Positions 1 through 8,702 of a stretch of 64,000 bases of DNA are shown piece by piece. Where the stretch lies: assembly GCA_016716505.1 (NCBI GenBank), contig JADJWF010000003.1, positions 248,001-312,000 on the forward strand, given 5' to 3'. Under the pieces are notes generated by a model that ran no database searches, had not been told where the DNA came from, and saw nothing but the letters and a program-made list of their open reading frames with translations. The stretch's first letter is position 1. Every line of letters begins with the position of its first letter. The position numbers and the translations under genes are program-made. This stretch comes from Verrucomicrobiota bacterium (GTDB lineage Bacteria > Verrucomicrobiota > Verrucomicrobiia > Limisphaerales > J093).

Positions 1-301
1 AGTCGAACTTCACCGGTTCCCCAAACGCCATGGATTCCGAGGCATCGAGGAAGATGCGGACCGGCAGTTCGCGTTCCTCCTCGTAGAGCTTGAGAAAAAG
101 GCGATCCAGCCGGCCGTACAGATTCCAGTCCAGGTAGCGGAGATCGTCGCCGAAGACGTAGTTGCGGTGATCGGCGAACTCGACCGACTGGCCGCGGGCG
201 CGGCTGCGGCGTTCGCCGCGCGAGACGCTCCGGGCGCGTCGCTGCGCGAGCAGTTGGAGTTGCTCGAGGCGGCGCAGCAGATCGGCGGTGAGGAGCGGCA
301 T
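1..301 (-). CDS. DUF58 domain protein, N-terminal part (gene runs off the left edge)
   Basis: The reading frame starts at the ATG at 301-299 and runs off the window edge, giving about 100 N-terminal residues. It carries the hallmark DUF58 stretch: an RSRARGQSVEFADHR-like segment, then YVFGDDLRYLDWN, then a strand ending in FLDASESM that resembles the start of a von Willebrand A-type metal site (D-x-S-x-S). DUF58 proteins are almost always partners of MoxR AAA ATPases in bacterial membrane-stress and chaperone-type operons. Here the MoxR gene lies directly upstream on the same strand, with the larger coiled-coil membrane gene before it. The C-terminal part cannot be judged. The family call is firm, the exact role unknown. 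Confidence 0.9.
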   Translation of the reverse strand, partial: MPLLTADLLRRLEQLQLLAQRRARSVSRGERRSRARGQSVEFADHRNYVFGDDLRYLDWNLYGRLDRLFLKLYEEERELPVRIFLDASESMAFGEPVKFD

Positions 302-376
302 GGAGGGTGCGCGGGTCAAACGTCGGCACGCCGTGGGGCGGCTGGCACAGACATCATGAACGGGTAGCCGGCCGGA

Positions 377-520
377 TTAAGCATGATCCTCCTCGACACG
401 CTGCGGATCCGCGCCGCCGCCGGTGACCAACGCCGGCGCCGGGAGGAAATTCCTGCCGGCGACCAGAATGCGCCCCACCCGCTGCCTGTGGAAGGTGGCG
501 AGGATGCCATCAACGTTCAT
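377..520 (-). CDS. small open frame between moxR and DUF58 gene, hypothetical
   Basis: A 47-codon frame starts with ATG one base after the TGA stop of the MoxR gene (TGA-C-ATG), an arrangement typical of translational coupling, and ends 75 nt before the DUF58 start. The peptide begins MNVDGILATFHRQRVGRILVAG and then becomes Gly/Ala/Pro rich. The opening faintly resembles nucleotidyltransferase-type N-termini, but no catalytic motif follows. No ribosome binding site is visible. It may be a real small protein of the operon, a decayed gene, or chance in a GC-rich spacer. Confidence 0.25.
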   Translation of the reverse strand: MNVDGILATFHRQRVGRILVAGRNFLPAPALVTGGGADPQRVEEDHA

Positions 521-521
521 G

Positions 522-1523
<1,002 letters not shown>

Positions 1524-1617
1524 GGGATGTGCTGGCGGATTCGAGCGTCGCTGCCGGTGGACGAGTGCCTCAAGGTTCGGCCGAAACGCCGGCCGGGACT
1601 TTCCCGGGCGGGCAACG

Positions 1618-3558
1618 CTACCGCTTGAGGTCGTCGAAATAGGATTTCACCGCACCCTGATACGCCCGGGGCACCTGCTCCTGGCTGAGGGCGGCCTGCG
1701 CGTCGCTTTGGGCGGCGGTGATGGCCTCCTGCACCGCCACGGTGCTCTGGCCTTTGATGCTGACGCCGCGCAAGGTGATGCTCGGCATCTGCTGACCGGG
1801 CTGAAACTGTCCCTTGACTTTGGTCGGCGTCAGACTGTTCGGCAGCGTCGGGCCCCGCTCCGTCAGGCCGCGCGGGTCAAAGTCGGGGCGTTCGACTCCG
1901 GAGTTGTCCCAGAGCCCCGTGTTTTCGGGGATGTTCGTCCAACCTTCGTCCTCGTCGGCCCACGTGCCGACTCCCTGCCCGGGCTTGCCACCCGGTTTGA
2001 AACCCGGGCGCCCCGGGGACTGCCCCTGGCTCCAGCATTGACCGGTTCCGACGCACATCTGGGCGCGCTTGAGGGAGTCAATCATCGCCATCATGTCCTG
2101 GGCGTCACCGAGCTGGTCCAGCAGGTCCTTGAGTTCCTCGGCGGCGTCGGCCAGGGCCTGAGCGGCCGCCGGCTGCTGGCCCGCCTGCATCTTGCGGAGC
2201 GCGTCGCGCAAATGCTCCGGGACCTTGCCGTAGGGCGCGGCGTTGGGCAGGGCTTTGTTGATCTCATTCATCATCGCCTGCAACTGCTCCGGGGCAACGT
2301 TCCCGGTCTTCAGTTCGTTGATCATCTTTTGCAGGGTGCTGATGGCGGCCTCGGCCTGGCCGCGCTTCAACTGTTCCGCGAGGTCTTTGCCCAGCGCCTC
2401 AGCCTGCTGTTGCGCCTGTTGCAGCGCCTGCGCGAGGTCGCGCATCTTCTCAAGGTCCTTCTCCGCGACCTCGAGGTTCTTGAGCATCTGGTCAATCTGA
2501 CCGGCTTCGAGCGACGCGATGGCTTCGTCGAGGCTCGAGAGGCTGGCGCCCATTTGCTCGGCGCTGCGGGCGAGGCTGGACAACGAACGGCTCAGGCTTT
2601 CCTTGGCGGCGTCGGAAGCCTGCGACCCCTGGGCAGCGAGATTGGCGGCCTGCTGTTGAAGCTGGGTCAACTGTTTCTGGAGTTGGTCGAGGGCGTCCGG
2701 CTTCGGATTTTTTCCGTCCATCGCCTTCTGGAGGGCCTCGATTTGTTTCTGCAGTTGTTCAGCGCTCTGGGCGTTTTCGCGGCCGCTGGTGTTGGCGGCC
2801 TTTTGCATCGTCTGCAGCGCGGGATCCTTCATCGCTTCCCGAACCTGCTGTTGCATCAGCTCCATCATTTTCGCGAGGTCGCGCAGGGCCTCGGAGCGGG
2901 TGGTCGGGTTGCGGTCAAGTTGTTCGCCCAGTTCGCCCACGGCCTGGAGCGAATTGCGGGTGCGGTCGAGCACGGGCGGGCGCGTTTCGAGGGAACGCTT
3001 GCTCAGTTGAGCGAGGTTACGGCCCGTCTGGCGGATGACCTCCTGCTCCCGTTTCGCCTGCAGGTAGGCCTGGCTGCGATACTCGGGAACGAAGCCCAGC
3101 CCGGCCGCCACCGCCAGGGTCACCAGTGCCCAGCGGCTGGTTTGGGGCAGGCGGAACGGCAGCAAGCGACGGGGATCCACCTTGCCCGCGTGGCCGGCGG
3201 CGTCCTGCACGACCAGTTCGCGCCAGCGCCCGAGGCGTTCATTGTGCCCCACTTCGAGCGCCGTGCTGAGGCGTTCCTTGAGGGCTTCCTGCTCGTCCAG
3301 CCAGCGGGCGGTTTGCAACAGGGACTCGCGTTGCCACCAGCCCGTCAAAAACCCGACAATACAGGCCAGCGCCATGAAGCCCGCCGCCCCGCCGAGAACG
3401 CCGATGGGAACCGGGAGGAGCTTGAAGACCCCCAGCGCCACCAGTAATCCAGCGGCACCGACGAGGACGCCCCACCAGAAGCCGCGCCAGGCCCGTTGCC
3501 AGCGGCGGCGGAGGGCCGCGCGGCGCACGACCGTTTCAATCACGCGTAACTCACTCAT
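1618..3558 (-). CDS. membrane-anchored Gln-rich coiled-coil protein of the MoxR/DUF58 operon (DUF4175-like)
   Basis: I chose the ATG at 3558 (MSELRVIE), giving 646 residues; an in-frame ATG three codons upstream (3567) is possible, and longer upstream sequence is Pro/Arg-rich and looks non-coding. Hydrophobic segments lie at about residues 26-47, 51-73 and 141-158. A very long heptad-rich region follows (about 165-540), full of Gln, Ala, Leu and Lys, and then a Pro/Gly-rich C-terminal tail. The pattern recalls DUF4175-type proteins, which sit beside MoxR and DUF58 genes, but I recognise no enzymatic motif. The likely role is a structural or adaptor component at the inner membrane, with the coiled coil outside the cytoplasm. 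The operon position supports partnership with the downstream MoxR. Confidence 0.8.
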   Translation of the reverse strand: MSELRVIETVVRRAALRRRWQRAWRGFWWGVLVGAAGLLVALGVFKLLPVPIGVLGGAAGFMALACIVGFLTGWWQRESLLQTARWLDEQEALKERLSTALEVGHNERLGRWRELVVQDAAGHAGKVDPRRLLPFRLPQTSRWALVTLAVAAGLGFVPEYRSQAYLQAKREQEVIRQTGRNLAQLSKRSLETRPPVLDRTRNSLQAVGELGEQLDRNPTTRSEALRDLAKMMELMQQQVREAMKDPALQTMQKAANTSGRENAQSAEQLQKQIEALQKAMDGKNPKPDALDQLQKQLTQLQQQAANLAAQGSQASDAAKESLSRSLSSLARSAEQMGASLSSLDEAIASLEAGQIDQMLKNLEVAEKDLEKMRDLAQALQQAQQQAEALGKDLAEQLKRGQAEAAISTLQKMINELKTGNVAPEQLQAMMNEINKALPNAAPYGKVPEHLRDALRKMQAGQQPAAAQALADAAEELKDLLDQLGDAQDMMAMIDSLKRAQMCVGTGQCWSQGQSPGRPGFKPGGKPGQGVGTWADEDEGWTNIPENTGLWDNSGVERPDFDPRGLTERGPTLPNSLTPTKVKGQFQPGQQMPSITLRGVSIKGQSTVAVQEAITAAQSDAQAALSQEQVPRAYQGAVKSYFDDLKR

Positions 3559-3738
3559 GACCTGCATCCAAGGTGCTGCCGCCCGGGCTGGTTGGCCAGT
3601 GAAAACTCGCCGCCCCCCCGCCCGGCACGGCCGCGCCGGTGGCACCGGTCTGTCCCCCGGCGACGCACGCGCTACCGGGCCCAAACGCCGGGGGCGGGTT
3701 GCCCGCGCTGAAGGACCGGCTGCCTGGCTGCCTTGATC

Positions 3739-4080
3739 CTACGAGACTTCGACCGAAACGAGGTCCAGTTCCCGGCCGCGGCGCAGTTCGTTGCTGATCG
3801 CGTGGCAGGCCGGGCATTCGCCCAGGAAATCTTCGCTGGTGAACTCGCGCTGGCAGGCGGCGCACCAACAGGTGGCGGGAATCGTTTCGATTTCGAGCTT
3901 CGCCCCCTCCGCCAGAGTTCCCTGCGTGGCGACCTCGAACGCGAAAGTCAGCGCGTCCGGCACGACGCCACTGAGCGCGCCGACGCGCATTCGCAGGGCA
4001 TGGATGCGGGTGGCGCCGCGCGTGTTCGCCGTTTCCAAGGCCATGCCCACGGCGCTCTGGATGATGCCCAGTTCGTGCAT
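3739..4080 (-). CDS. hypA: HypA-family nickel metallochaperone
   Basis: The 113-residue protein begins MHE, the N-terminal nickel-binding triad of HypA, and has the zinc site as two C-x2-C pairs (Cys73/Cys76 and Cys89/Cys92). Length and motif order match HypA/HybF exactly. HypA hands nickel, with HypB, to NiFe hydrogenase precursors and in some bacteria to urease. What is odd is the context. It starts 27 nt after the class I fumarase beta gene on the same strand, and no hypB, other hyp gene, hydrogenase or urease gene is visible in the window. It may serve a hydrogenase encoded elsewhere, with expression tied to fumarase. Confidence 0.93.
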   Translation of the reverse strand: MHELGIIQSAVGMALETANTRGATRIHALRMRVGALSGVVPDALTFAFEVATQGTLAEGAKLEIETIPATCWCAACQREFTSEDFLGECPACHAISNELRRGRELDLVSVEVS

Positions 4081-4107
4081 GACGCCGTCGTGCCAGTGAC
4101 GACGCTG

Positions 4108-4686
4108 CTAGAGGCGCTTGAGCAGCTCCGCCTGGCTGCGCTCGAAGACCTCCCGGTGCAGCGAGCCGCCGTGCGCATCCATCGTCACCACCACGGGGAA
4201 GCGTTCCACCTCGAGTTCCCAGATCGCCTCCGGCGAACCGAACTCCTCGAGGAAGTACACGCCGCGGACGGTCTTGATGTGCTCGGCGAGCACCTGCGCG
4301 GCGCCGCCAATCGCGTGAAGGTACACGCCGCCGACTTCCTGGCAGGCAGCGAGTGTCTTCGCGCCCATGCCGCCCTTCCCGATCACCCCGCGGACTCCGA
4401 ACTTGCGCATGATGTCGCCCTGGTACGGTTCCTCGCGGGCCGAGGTGGTGGGTCCGGCGGCAACAACCTTCCAACGGCCGGCGTCGTCTTTGATCACGAC
4501 CGGTCCGCAGTGGTAGATGATTCCGTCGCGCAGGTTCACCTCGGGCGGCAATGCCCCGCCCTTGGCCAGGTACTTGTGAACGGCATCGCGACCGGTGAAG
4601 AGGACGCCGGTGATTTCGACCGCGTCGCCGACCTTCAGCGAGCGGATTTGGGCCTCGGTAACAGGAGTACGGAGAGAAACAGGCAT
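4108..4686 (-). CDS. class I fumarate hydratase, beta subunit
   Basis: This 192-residue protein corresponds to the C-terminal domain of class I (iron-sulfur) fumarases. It has the GPTTSAREEPYQGD segment and the GVRGVIGKGGMG loop, both characteristic of the swivelling beta domain that completes the active site. The start is the ATG at 4686 (MPVSLRTPVTEAQ), 25 nt after the alpha-subunit stop. Together with the alpha subunit it interconverts fumarate and malate in the citric acid cycle. Splitting of class I fumarase or tartrate dehydratase into two chains is common; fumarase is the more likely identity because no tartrate-related genes are nearby. Translation is probably coupled to the alpha gene. 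Confidence 0.92.
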   Translation of the reverse strand: MPVSLRTPVTEAQIRSLKVGDAVEITGVLFTGRDAVHKYLAKGGALPPEVNLRDGIIYHCGPVVIKDDAGRWKVVAAGPTTSAREEPYQGDIMRKFGVRGVIGKGGMGAKTLAACQEVGGVYLHAIGGAAQVLAEHIKTVRGVYFLEEFGSPEAIWELEVERFPVVVTMDAHGGSLHREVFERSQAELLKRL

Positions 4687-4711
4687 GGGAGCGGGCGGTT
4701 GAGGTTCGCGG

Positions 4712-5590
4712 TCAGTACAGCCACCGGGTGATCTTGCCCTGCGCATCCAAGGTGACGCCTTGGCGCCGGTACGCCCAACACATGTAGCTGACGCTGACAA
4801 AAAACGACGCCGGCACACGATTGGCGGCACAGATTTTCGCGCCCAGCAGGGTCGTCTTGCCGCCAAAGCCCATTGGACCGATGCCCAGTTCGTTTGAAGT
4901 GCGGACGATGTCGTCCTCGAGGGCGGCCAGCTCCGGCACGGGGTTGCGGTCGTCGAGTGGCCGCAACAACTGGACTTTCGAGAACTCGTAGCCGGTGGCA
5001 CGGTCGCCACCGATGCAGACGCCGAGCACGCCCGGTCCGCAACCCTTGCCCTGGGCTTGCAGGACGGCGTCGAGAATGACCTTTCGACAGCCATCCAGAT
5101 CCCGGTCGGCGTGGAGCTTCTCGTGCGGCAGGGAGTACTGGGCGCCCACGTTTTCGCAGCCGCCACCCTTGAGCATCAGCCGGACGGTGACTTCCGATTC
5201 CGGGTGCTGGTGAAAGTGGATGGTCGGCGCACCCGGTCCGACGTTGGTTCCGTCGTTCTTGCCGGTGATCGAGTCCACCGAATTCTGCCGCAGGTACCCT
5301 TTCTTCGTGGCCAGCTTCACGGCCTCCCGCGCCGCATCCTCGAACTGCAGGAGGTCGAAGCCGCGCGGACCGTCCACGTAGAACAGCACGCTGCCGGTGT
5401 CCTGGCAGATGGGCTGGGACTTTTGCTTCGCCAGCGCGATGTTGGCCTCGATGATCTTCATCGCGCCCTCGGCGATCGTGCCCTTTTTCTCGGCCTCGAG
5501 CGCGGCCAGGATGGCGCGCTGAACATCATCAGGAATTTCCGCCGAGGTGCGGCGAATCAGTTCAAGGAGGGACTCCAACAGCGAATTCAT
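4712..5590 (-). CDS. class I fumarate hydratase, alpha subunit
   Basis: The 292-residue protein is the N-terminal, iron-sulfur-binding domain of class I fumarase. The three likely 4Fe-4S cysteines are Cys62 (in PICQDTG), Cys145 (in GGGCENVGAQ) and Cys184 (in GKGCGPGVLGVCIGG). Length is normal for the separate alpha chain. It is first in a minus-strand transcription unit followed by the beta subunit and hypA. The start ATG at 5590 is fixed by a strong promoter whose -10 box ends 8 nt upstream, so the mRNA is probably leaderless. Tartrate dehydratase alpha is the main alternative family member. Confidence 0.92.
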   Translation of the reverse strand: MNSLLESLLELIRRTSAEIPDDVQRAILAALEAEKKGTIAEGAMKIIEANIALAKQKSQPICQDTGSVLFYVDGPRGFDLLQFEDAAREAVKLATKKGYLRQNSVDSITGKNDGTNVGPGAPTIHFHQHPESEVTVRLMLKGGGCENVGAQYSLPHEKLHADRDLDGCRKVILDAVLQAQGKGCGPGVLGVCIGGDRATGYEFSKVQLLRPLDDRNPVPELAALEDDIVRTSNELGIGPMGFGGKTTLLGAKICAANRVPASFFVSVSYMCWAYRRQGVTLDAQGKITRWLY

Positions 5591-5598
5591 GCGCGCGA

Positions 5599-5627
5599 AC
5601 GCTAGGAGGCGCCTCCGCGCGTGTCAA
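5599..5627 (-). promoter_or_regulatory. promoter of the fumarase operon, with palindrome in the spacer
   Basis: On the minus strand a perfect TTGACA box (5627-5622) is followed after 17 nt by TAGCGT (5604-5599); the ATG of the fumarase alpha gene begins 8 nt further on. The expected transcription start therefore falls at or next to the ATG. The spacer contains the perfect 12-bp palindrome GGAGGCGCCTCC (5605-5616) abutting the -10 box, a possible operator. Confidence 0.7.
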
Positions 5628-5660
5628 CGAGACCGGGCCGACCGGGTTCTCGCGGGTCGC

Positions 5661-7532
5661 TCAATCCCGCAGGTCCAGCGAATCGAGCGCCGGCGGATTC
5701 TGACCGGCAGCCAATGGGGTGAGGATCACGGTCAACCGCACGTCGCGGACGTTCGCGAGCTGGATTGCTAGCTTCCGGACACCTTCATTCGCGTGTTGCT
5801 TTTCCGGCCGGGGTGACGATGGCAGGGGTTGGGCGGCCATGAGTGCGAACGTCGCCTCGGGCGGCTCGGCTACGCGGGCGTGCAGTCGTTGGCCATCCTG
5901 CGTCAGCATCGCTTCGCGGGAGTCGTCGGACAGCTTCACCCCGGCGCGGGTGTGCAAGAACCACCAGAGCTGGGCGGGCGAATGCGCCTGGACGCGGTCA
6001 CGGATCACGACGCGGTTGCCGTCCGCAACAGTCAGGCGTCGCGTCACTCCCCGGGCGTGGCGCACATACGCGGGAGTCAGGTCGGCCTCCGCAAACGCCC
6101 GCCTCGGATTTGGCTCGAAGGCGGTGATCCGGGTGGCCGCGCTGGGGTCTTGGTCGGGTTCGGTGCTTGGATTCAGGACGAGGGTGTTATGGCTTTCGGC
6201 GCGCATTCGGTAGTAGGACCAGCGCTTTGCGCCGAAATAACCCGGCAGGTTGTAATCGTCGGCGCCAAGGTCCACCACCCAGCGGACGCCCAGCGCGTCG
6301 AGCACGAAGGATCCGAGATCGAGATTGCTGTGGTTGGCCTTGTTGTCGCCGGCTTTGAACCCGACGAACAGGGCGTTCCGATCGCCCCAGCGATTGCGGA
6401 AGGTGACCACCTCCGCCGCGCGGAAGTGCTTGTTCAGGGGCAGGTCGTCGCGCACCGCCGATGTAAATTCCGGTCGCCACCAGACCAGGTCCAGCGGGTG
6501 CGGCGAAGCCACCTCGCGCTGGTAGGCCGCGTAGGCGGGACGGCCAAAGCGGTGGGCCATCCAGAACAGATGCGGCGCCCGGATCGTGCCGTCGCCCCCG
6601 TCGGCGTAGTTGAAGGTGCGGCCCAGCGGGCCGGTCAGGTAAATCGGAAAGAGGCCGGCGTCCGCGAACCCCTGCATTGCGCCCAGGCCGAAATCGGTTC
6701 CCAGCGTGGATTCGACCGCCGCCAGGATGGCGCAATTGTAGGTGGTGGCGTAATTCCAGTAGCCGGGGCCCTCGGCCCAGGCGCCGTCGGGCGCAAATTC
6801 GCGCATCGGCAGTTGCAGGCTCGTCAACGCGCCGGAGAGGATTTCGCCGGCCAGTTCCGGTTCAACCTCTGCCAGCGCCAGCGCGCCCAAGCCCATCCCG
6901 CCGTTGCAGACCTGGTTCCAGTTGTGCCGGGCGCGCGTCCAGCTCGAGTTCTTGCGGTACACTTCGAGGGCCGGCCGGAATCCCTTCTCCACCATCGCCG
7001 TCCGCAGCCGTTCGCGGGTTGCGGGCGTCCAGTCGTGGAAAAGCCAGTCGTATCCGATCGCAAAGGCGTGGGTCATTTCCGCCGTGTCGAGGAAGTGGCG
7101 CGGGTTCCAGTCCGGAAAGGCGGCGGCGGCCTCCAGTTCCAGCCCGGCGCGTCGGGTGTAATTCGTGTCGCCGGTCAGATGACGGAGCAGCGCGAGTGTC
7201 TGGACGCGCAAAAGGACCCGGCGGCTGGTGCTGAGGAGGCGCACGCCGTCGGGGATCTCGTAGGTGGAGGGTGGGGCAGACAGCAGCTTGTCGCCTTCGG
7301 TCTTGAGCCTGGCAAACCAGTCCCGCGCCGTGGGATCCTCGCCGACGCGGGCGCGCAGGGCGGTGAAGTCAGCGTCGTTGGCGATCAGCCGGGGGTGGCC
7401 GGCGCGGATCGTGGAGAGGATGTTCGAAGCGGACGGGATGGCGAGTGCCGGGGCTGGTTCGGCGGCGCGGAGAGCCAACGAGACTATCCCGGCGAGGATC
7501 ATCGCGGGGCAGGGGAGAGGGCGCAGAGTCAT
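5661..7532 (-). CDS. exported heparinase II/III-like polysaccharide lyase
   Basis: The 623-residue protein starts with a short hydrophobic signal peptide (MTLRPLPCPAMILAGIVSLALRA, cleavage near residue 23). A helical toroid-type domain follows, with RHNWNQVCNGGMGLGALAL and GAWAEGPGYWNYATTY, typical of the alpha/alpha barrel of heparinase II/III and alginate lyase relatives. The second half is beta-rich (KANHSNLDLGSFVLDALGVRWVVDLG, then a late beta sandwich), again typical of this lyase group. The family cleaves uronic-acid-containing polysaccharides by beta-elimination. The substrate cannot be read from sequence. It is transcribed divergently from the WXG100/FtsK cassette. No clear -35/-10 pair was found upstream. 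Confidence 0.82.
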   Translation of the reverse strand: MTLRPLPCPAMILAGIVSLALRAAEPAPALAIPSASNILSTIRAGHPRLIANDADFTALRARVGEDPTARDWFARLKTEGDKLLSAPPSTYEIPDGVRLLSTSRRVLLRVQTLALLRHLTGDTNYTRRAGLELEAAAAFPDWNPRHFLDTAEMTHAFAIGYDWLFHDWTPATRERLRTAMVEKGFRPALEVYRKNSSWTRARHNWNQVCNGGMGLGALALAEVEPELAGEILSGALTSLQLPMREFAPDGAWAEGPGYWNYATTYNCAILAAVESTLGTDFGLGAMQGFADAGLFPIYLTGPLGRTFNYADGGDGTIRAPHLFWMAHRFGRPAYAAYQREVASPHPLDLVWWRPEFTSAVRDDLPLNKHFRAAEVVTFRNRWGDRNALFVGFKAGDNKANHSNLDLGSFVLDALGVRWVVDLGADDYNLPGYFGAKRWSYYRMRAESHNTLVLNPSTEPDQDPSAATRITAFEPNPRRAFAEADLTPAYVRHARGVTRRLTVADGNRVVIRDRVQAHSPAQLWWFLHTRAGVKLSDDSREAMLTQDGQRLHARVAEPPEATFALMAAQPLPSSPRPEKQHANEGVRKLAIQLANVRDVRLTVILTPLAAGQNPPALDSLDLRD

Positions 7533-7648
7533 GGTTCTTCAGACGCCGGCCCACCGGAGCAACATTCGAGACGACACCGTAGCGAATGATCGAACCGCGC
7601 CGCTGGAGGCCGCGCGCGGGAATCCGGCTCCCAACCCGGCACCGGCTG

Positions 7649-7657
7649 TGCTACCGT
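7649..7657 (+). promoter_or_regulatory. candidate extended -10 promoter of the WXG100/FtsK cassette
   Basis: TGC-TACCGT at 7649-7657 fits an extended -10 (TGn followed by TAnnnT). No good -35 box lies 16-18 nt upstream. Transcription would begin near 7664, leaving about 38 nt of leader that contains AAAGGA (7688-7693) ahead of the ATG at 7702. Confidence 0.4.
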
Positions 7658-7701
7658 CGGACGTCGGGCAGCGAGCGGCGCGAAGAGAAAGGACCTGCGG
7701 G

Positions 7702-7974
7702 ATGGCTCAGGCAATCATGGATCCGGAAAAGGTGCGGCGATTCGCCGACGAATTGCAGCGTTTCAACAACGATCTGCAAAATCGCATGGCCCTGTTGCAG
7801 GCCCGCTTCGCCGCGTTGGGTGAGACGTGGCAGGATCAGGAGCACGAGAAGTTTCGCGAGGAGTTCCTGCAAACGATGAAGGCGATGAAGAAATTCATCG
7901 AGTCCGCCAATCAGCACGCGCCCTATTTGTTGCGCAAGGCGCAGCGGATCGAGGAGTACCTCCGGCAGCGTTAG
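7702..7974 (+). CDS. WXG100-like small helical protein (possible secreted substrate)
   Basis: The start at 7702 (MAQAIMDPEK) has AAAGGA 8 nt upstream; a second ATG at 7717 is possible. The 90-residue product is predicted to be two helices joined by a turn carrying Trp43-Gln-Asp45, followed by a helix with Phe51 and Phe55. This is the layout of WXG100 (ESAT-6/YukE) proteins, with W-x-D in place of W-x-G. Size and single-domain architecture fit. It heads a tightly packed operon whose last gene is an FtsK/SpoIIIE-type membrane ATPase, the standard partner of WXG100 proteins in type VII secretion. It could be a substrate or a structural co-factor of the translocase. There is no signal peptide, as expected. 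Confidence 0.78.
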   Translation: MAQAIMDPEKVRRFADELQRFNNDLQNRMALLQARFAALGETWQDQEHEKFREEFLQTMKAMKKFIESANQHAPYLLRKAQRIEEYLRQR

Positions 7975-7977
7975 CGC

Positions 7978-8493
7978 ATGTCCACGCAGGCCCATGTCTC
8001 ATCGCTCGAGGCGCTGGAGGCGTTCCGGTCGCACCTCATCACGTACCGGAGCAAGGCCCGGCCCGCACTCGAAGAGGCTCAGACCGAGGCCTCGCAGACC
8101 CGTGCCTGGCTGGAGCACGACCGGCGTGCTTTTTGGGAAGCGGAACTGCGGCGCCGCCAGCGGCGCCTCGAGGAAGCGCAACAGGAGTTGCTGAGCGCAC
8201 GGCTTTCGTCCCTGCGCGGTCCGGCGTCGTCCCTGCAGATGGCGGTACATCGGGCGGAGCAGGCCGTGCGCGAGGCGGAGGACAAGCTGGCGCGGGTTCG
8301 TCGCTGGGGACGGGATTTTGGGAACCATGCCGATCCGCTCCTCAAACAATTGGACCAGCTTCAACACTTTCTGGTCGCGGACCTCGGGGCGGCGGTCGCG
8401 GACCTCGGCCAGGCGATCGCCGCGCTGGAGGCATACGCCGAAGTCCGGCCTCCATCACCTCCGCCGGCGGTCGGTGAGGAGGCCCGGCCATGA
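7978..8493 (+). CDS. helical protein of unknown family in the WXG100/FtsK cassette
   Basis: This 171-residue protein starts 3 nt after the preceding stop and overlaps the next gene by ATGA. It is almost wholly helical: an N-terminal helix pair (SLEALEAFRSHLITYRSKAR) leads into long Arg/Glu/Gln/Ala-rich heptads (about 50-105), then a Trp-containing helix (VRRWGRDF) and a last helical hairpin ending in a Pro-rich tail. I see no catalytic motif, signal peptide or membrane segment. The fold could be an enlarged WXG100/LXG-like helical bundle or a chaperone/adaptor for the two small proteins. Its position between two WXG100-like genes argues for direct participation in the complex. Function unknown. 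Confidence 0.8.
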   Translation: MSTQAHVSSLEALEAFRSHLITYRSKARPALEEAQTEASQTRAWLEHDRRAFWEAELRRRQRRLEEAQQELLSARLSSLRGPASSLQMAVHRAEQAVREAEDKLARVRRWGRDFGNHADPLLKQLDQLQHFLVADLGAAVADLGQAIAALEAYAEVRPPSPPPAVGEEARP

Positions 8494-8702
8494 GCGTGAA
8501 CGCCAGCCGCGCCCGCCTGATGGCGCTGACCCGCGACTTGATGATCGGTTGGGACGACACACGAACTCACTGGCGCGACGCGCGGGCCGCGGAGTTCGAG
8601 CAGCGGTATATCGGCGAACTGCGGGCGCAAGTGGAGCGCGCTGCGGGCGTCCTGGAGAAACTCGACCAACTGCTGACCCGGGTGAGGAACGACTGTGAGT
8701 GA
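8490..8702 (+). CDS. second, shorter WXG100-like protein
   Basis: The 70-residue product overlaps the upstream gene by 4 nt (ATGA) and the downstream ATPase gene by 8 nt, so its translation is clearly coupled to both. Two short helices flank a turn with Trp28-Arg-Asp30, followed by AARAAEFEQRY. This repeats the W-x-D plus aromatic pattern of the first gene. It is shorter than the usual 90-100 residues because the N-terminal helix is brief. WXG100-type proteins often act as heterodimers, and the cassette encodes exactly two. It is too short for confident family assignment; the call rests on pattern and context. Confidence 0.7.
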   Translation: MSVNASRARLMALTRDLMIGWDDTRTHWRDARAAEFEQRYIGELRAQVERAAGVLEKLDQLLTRVRNDCE

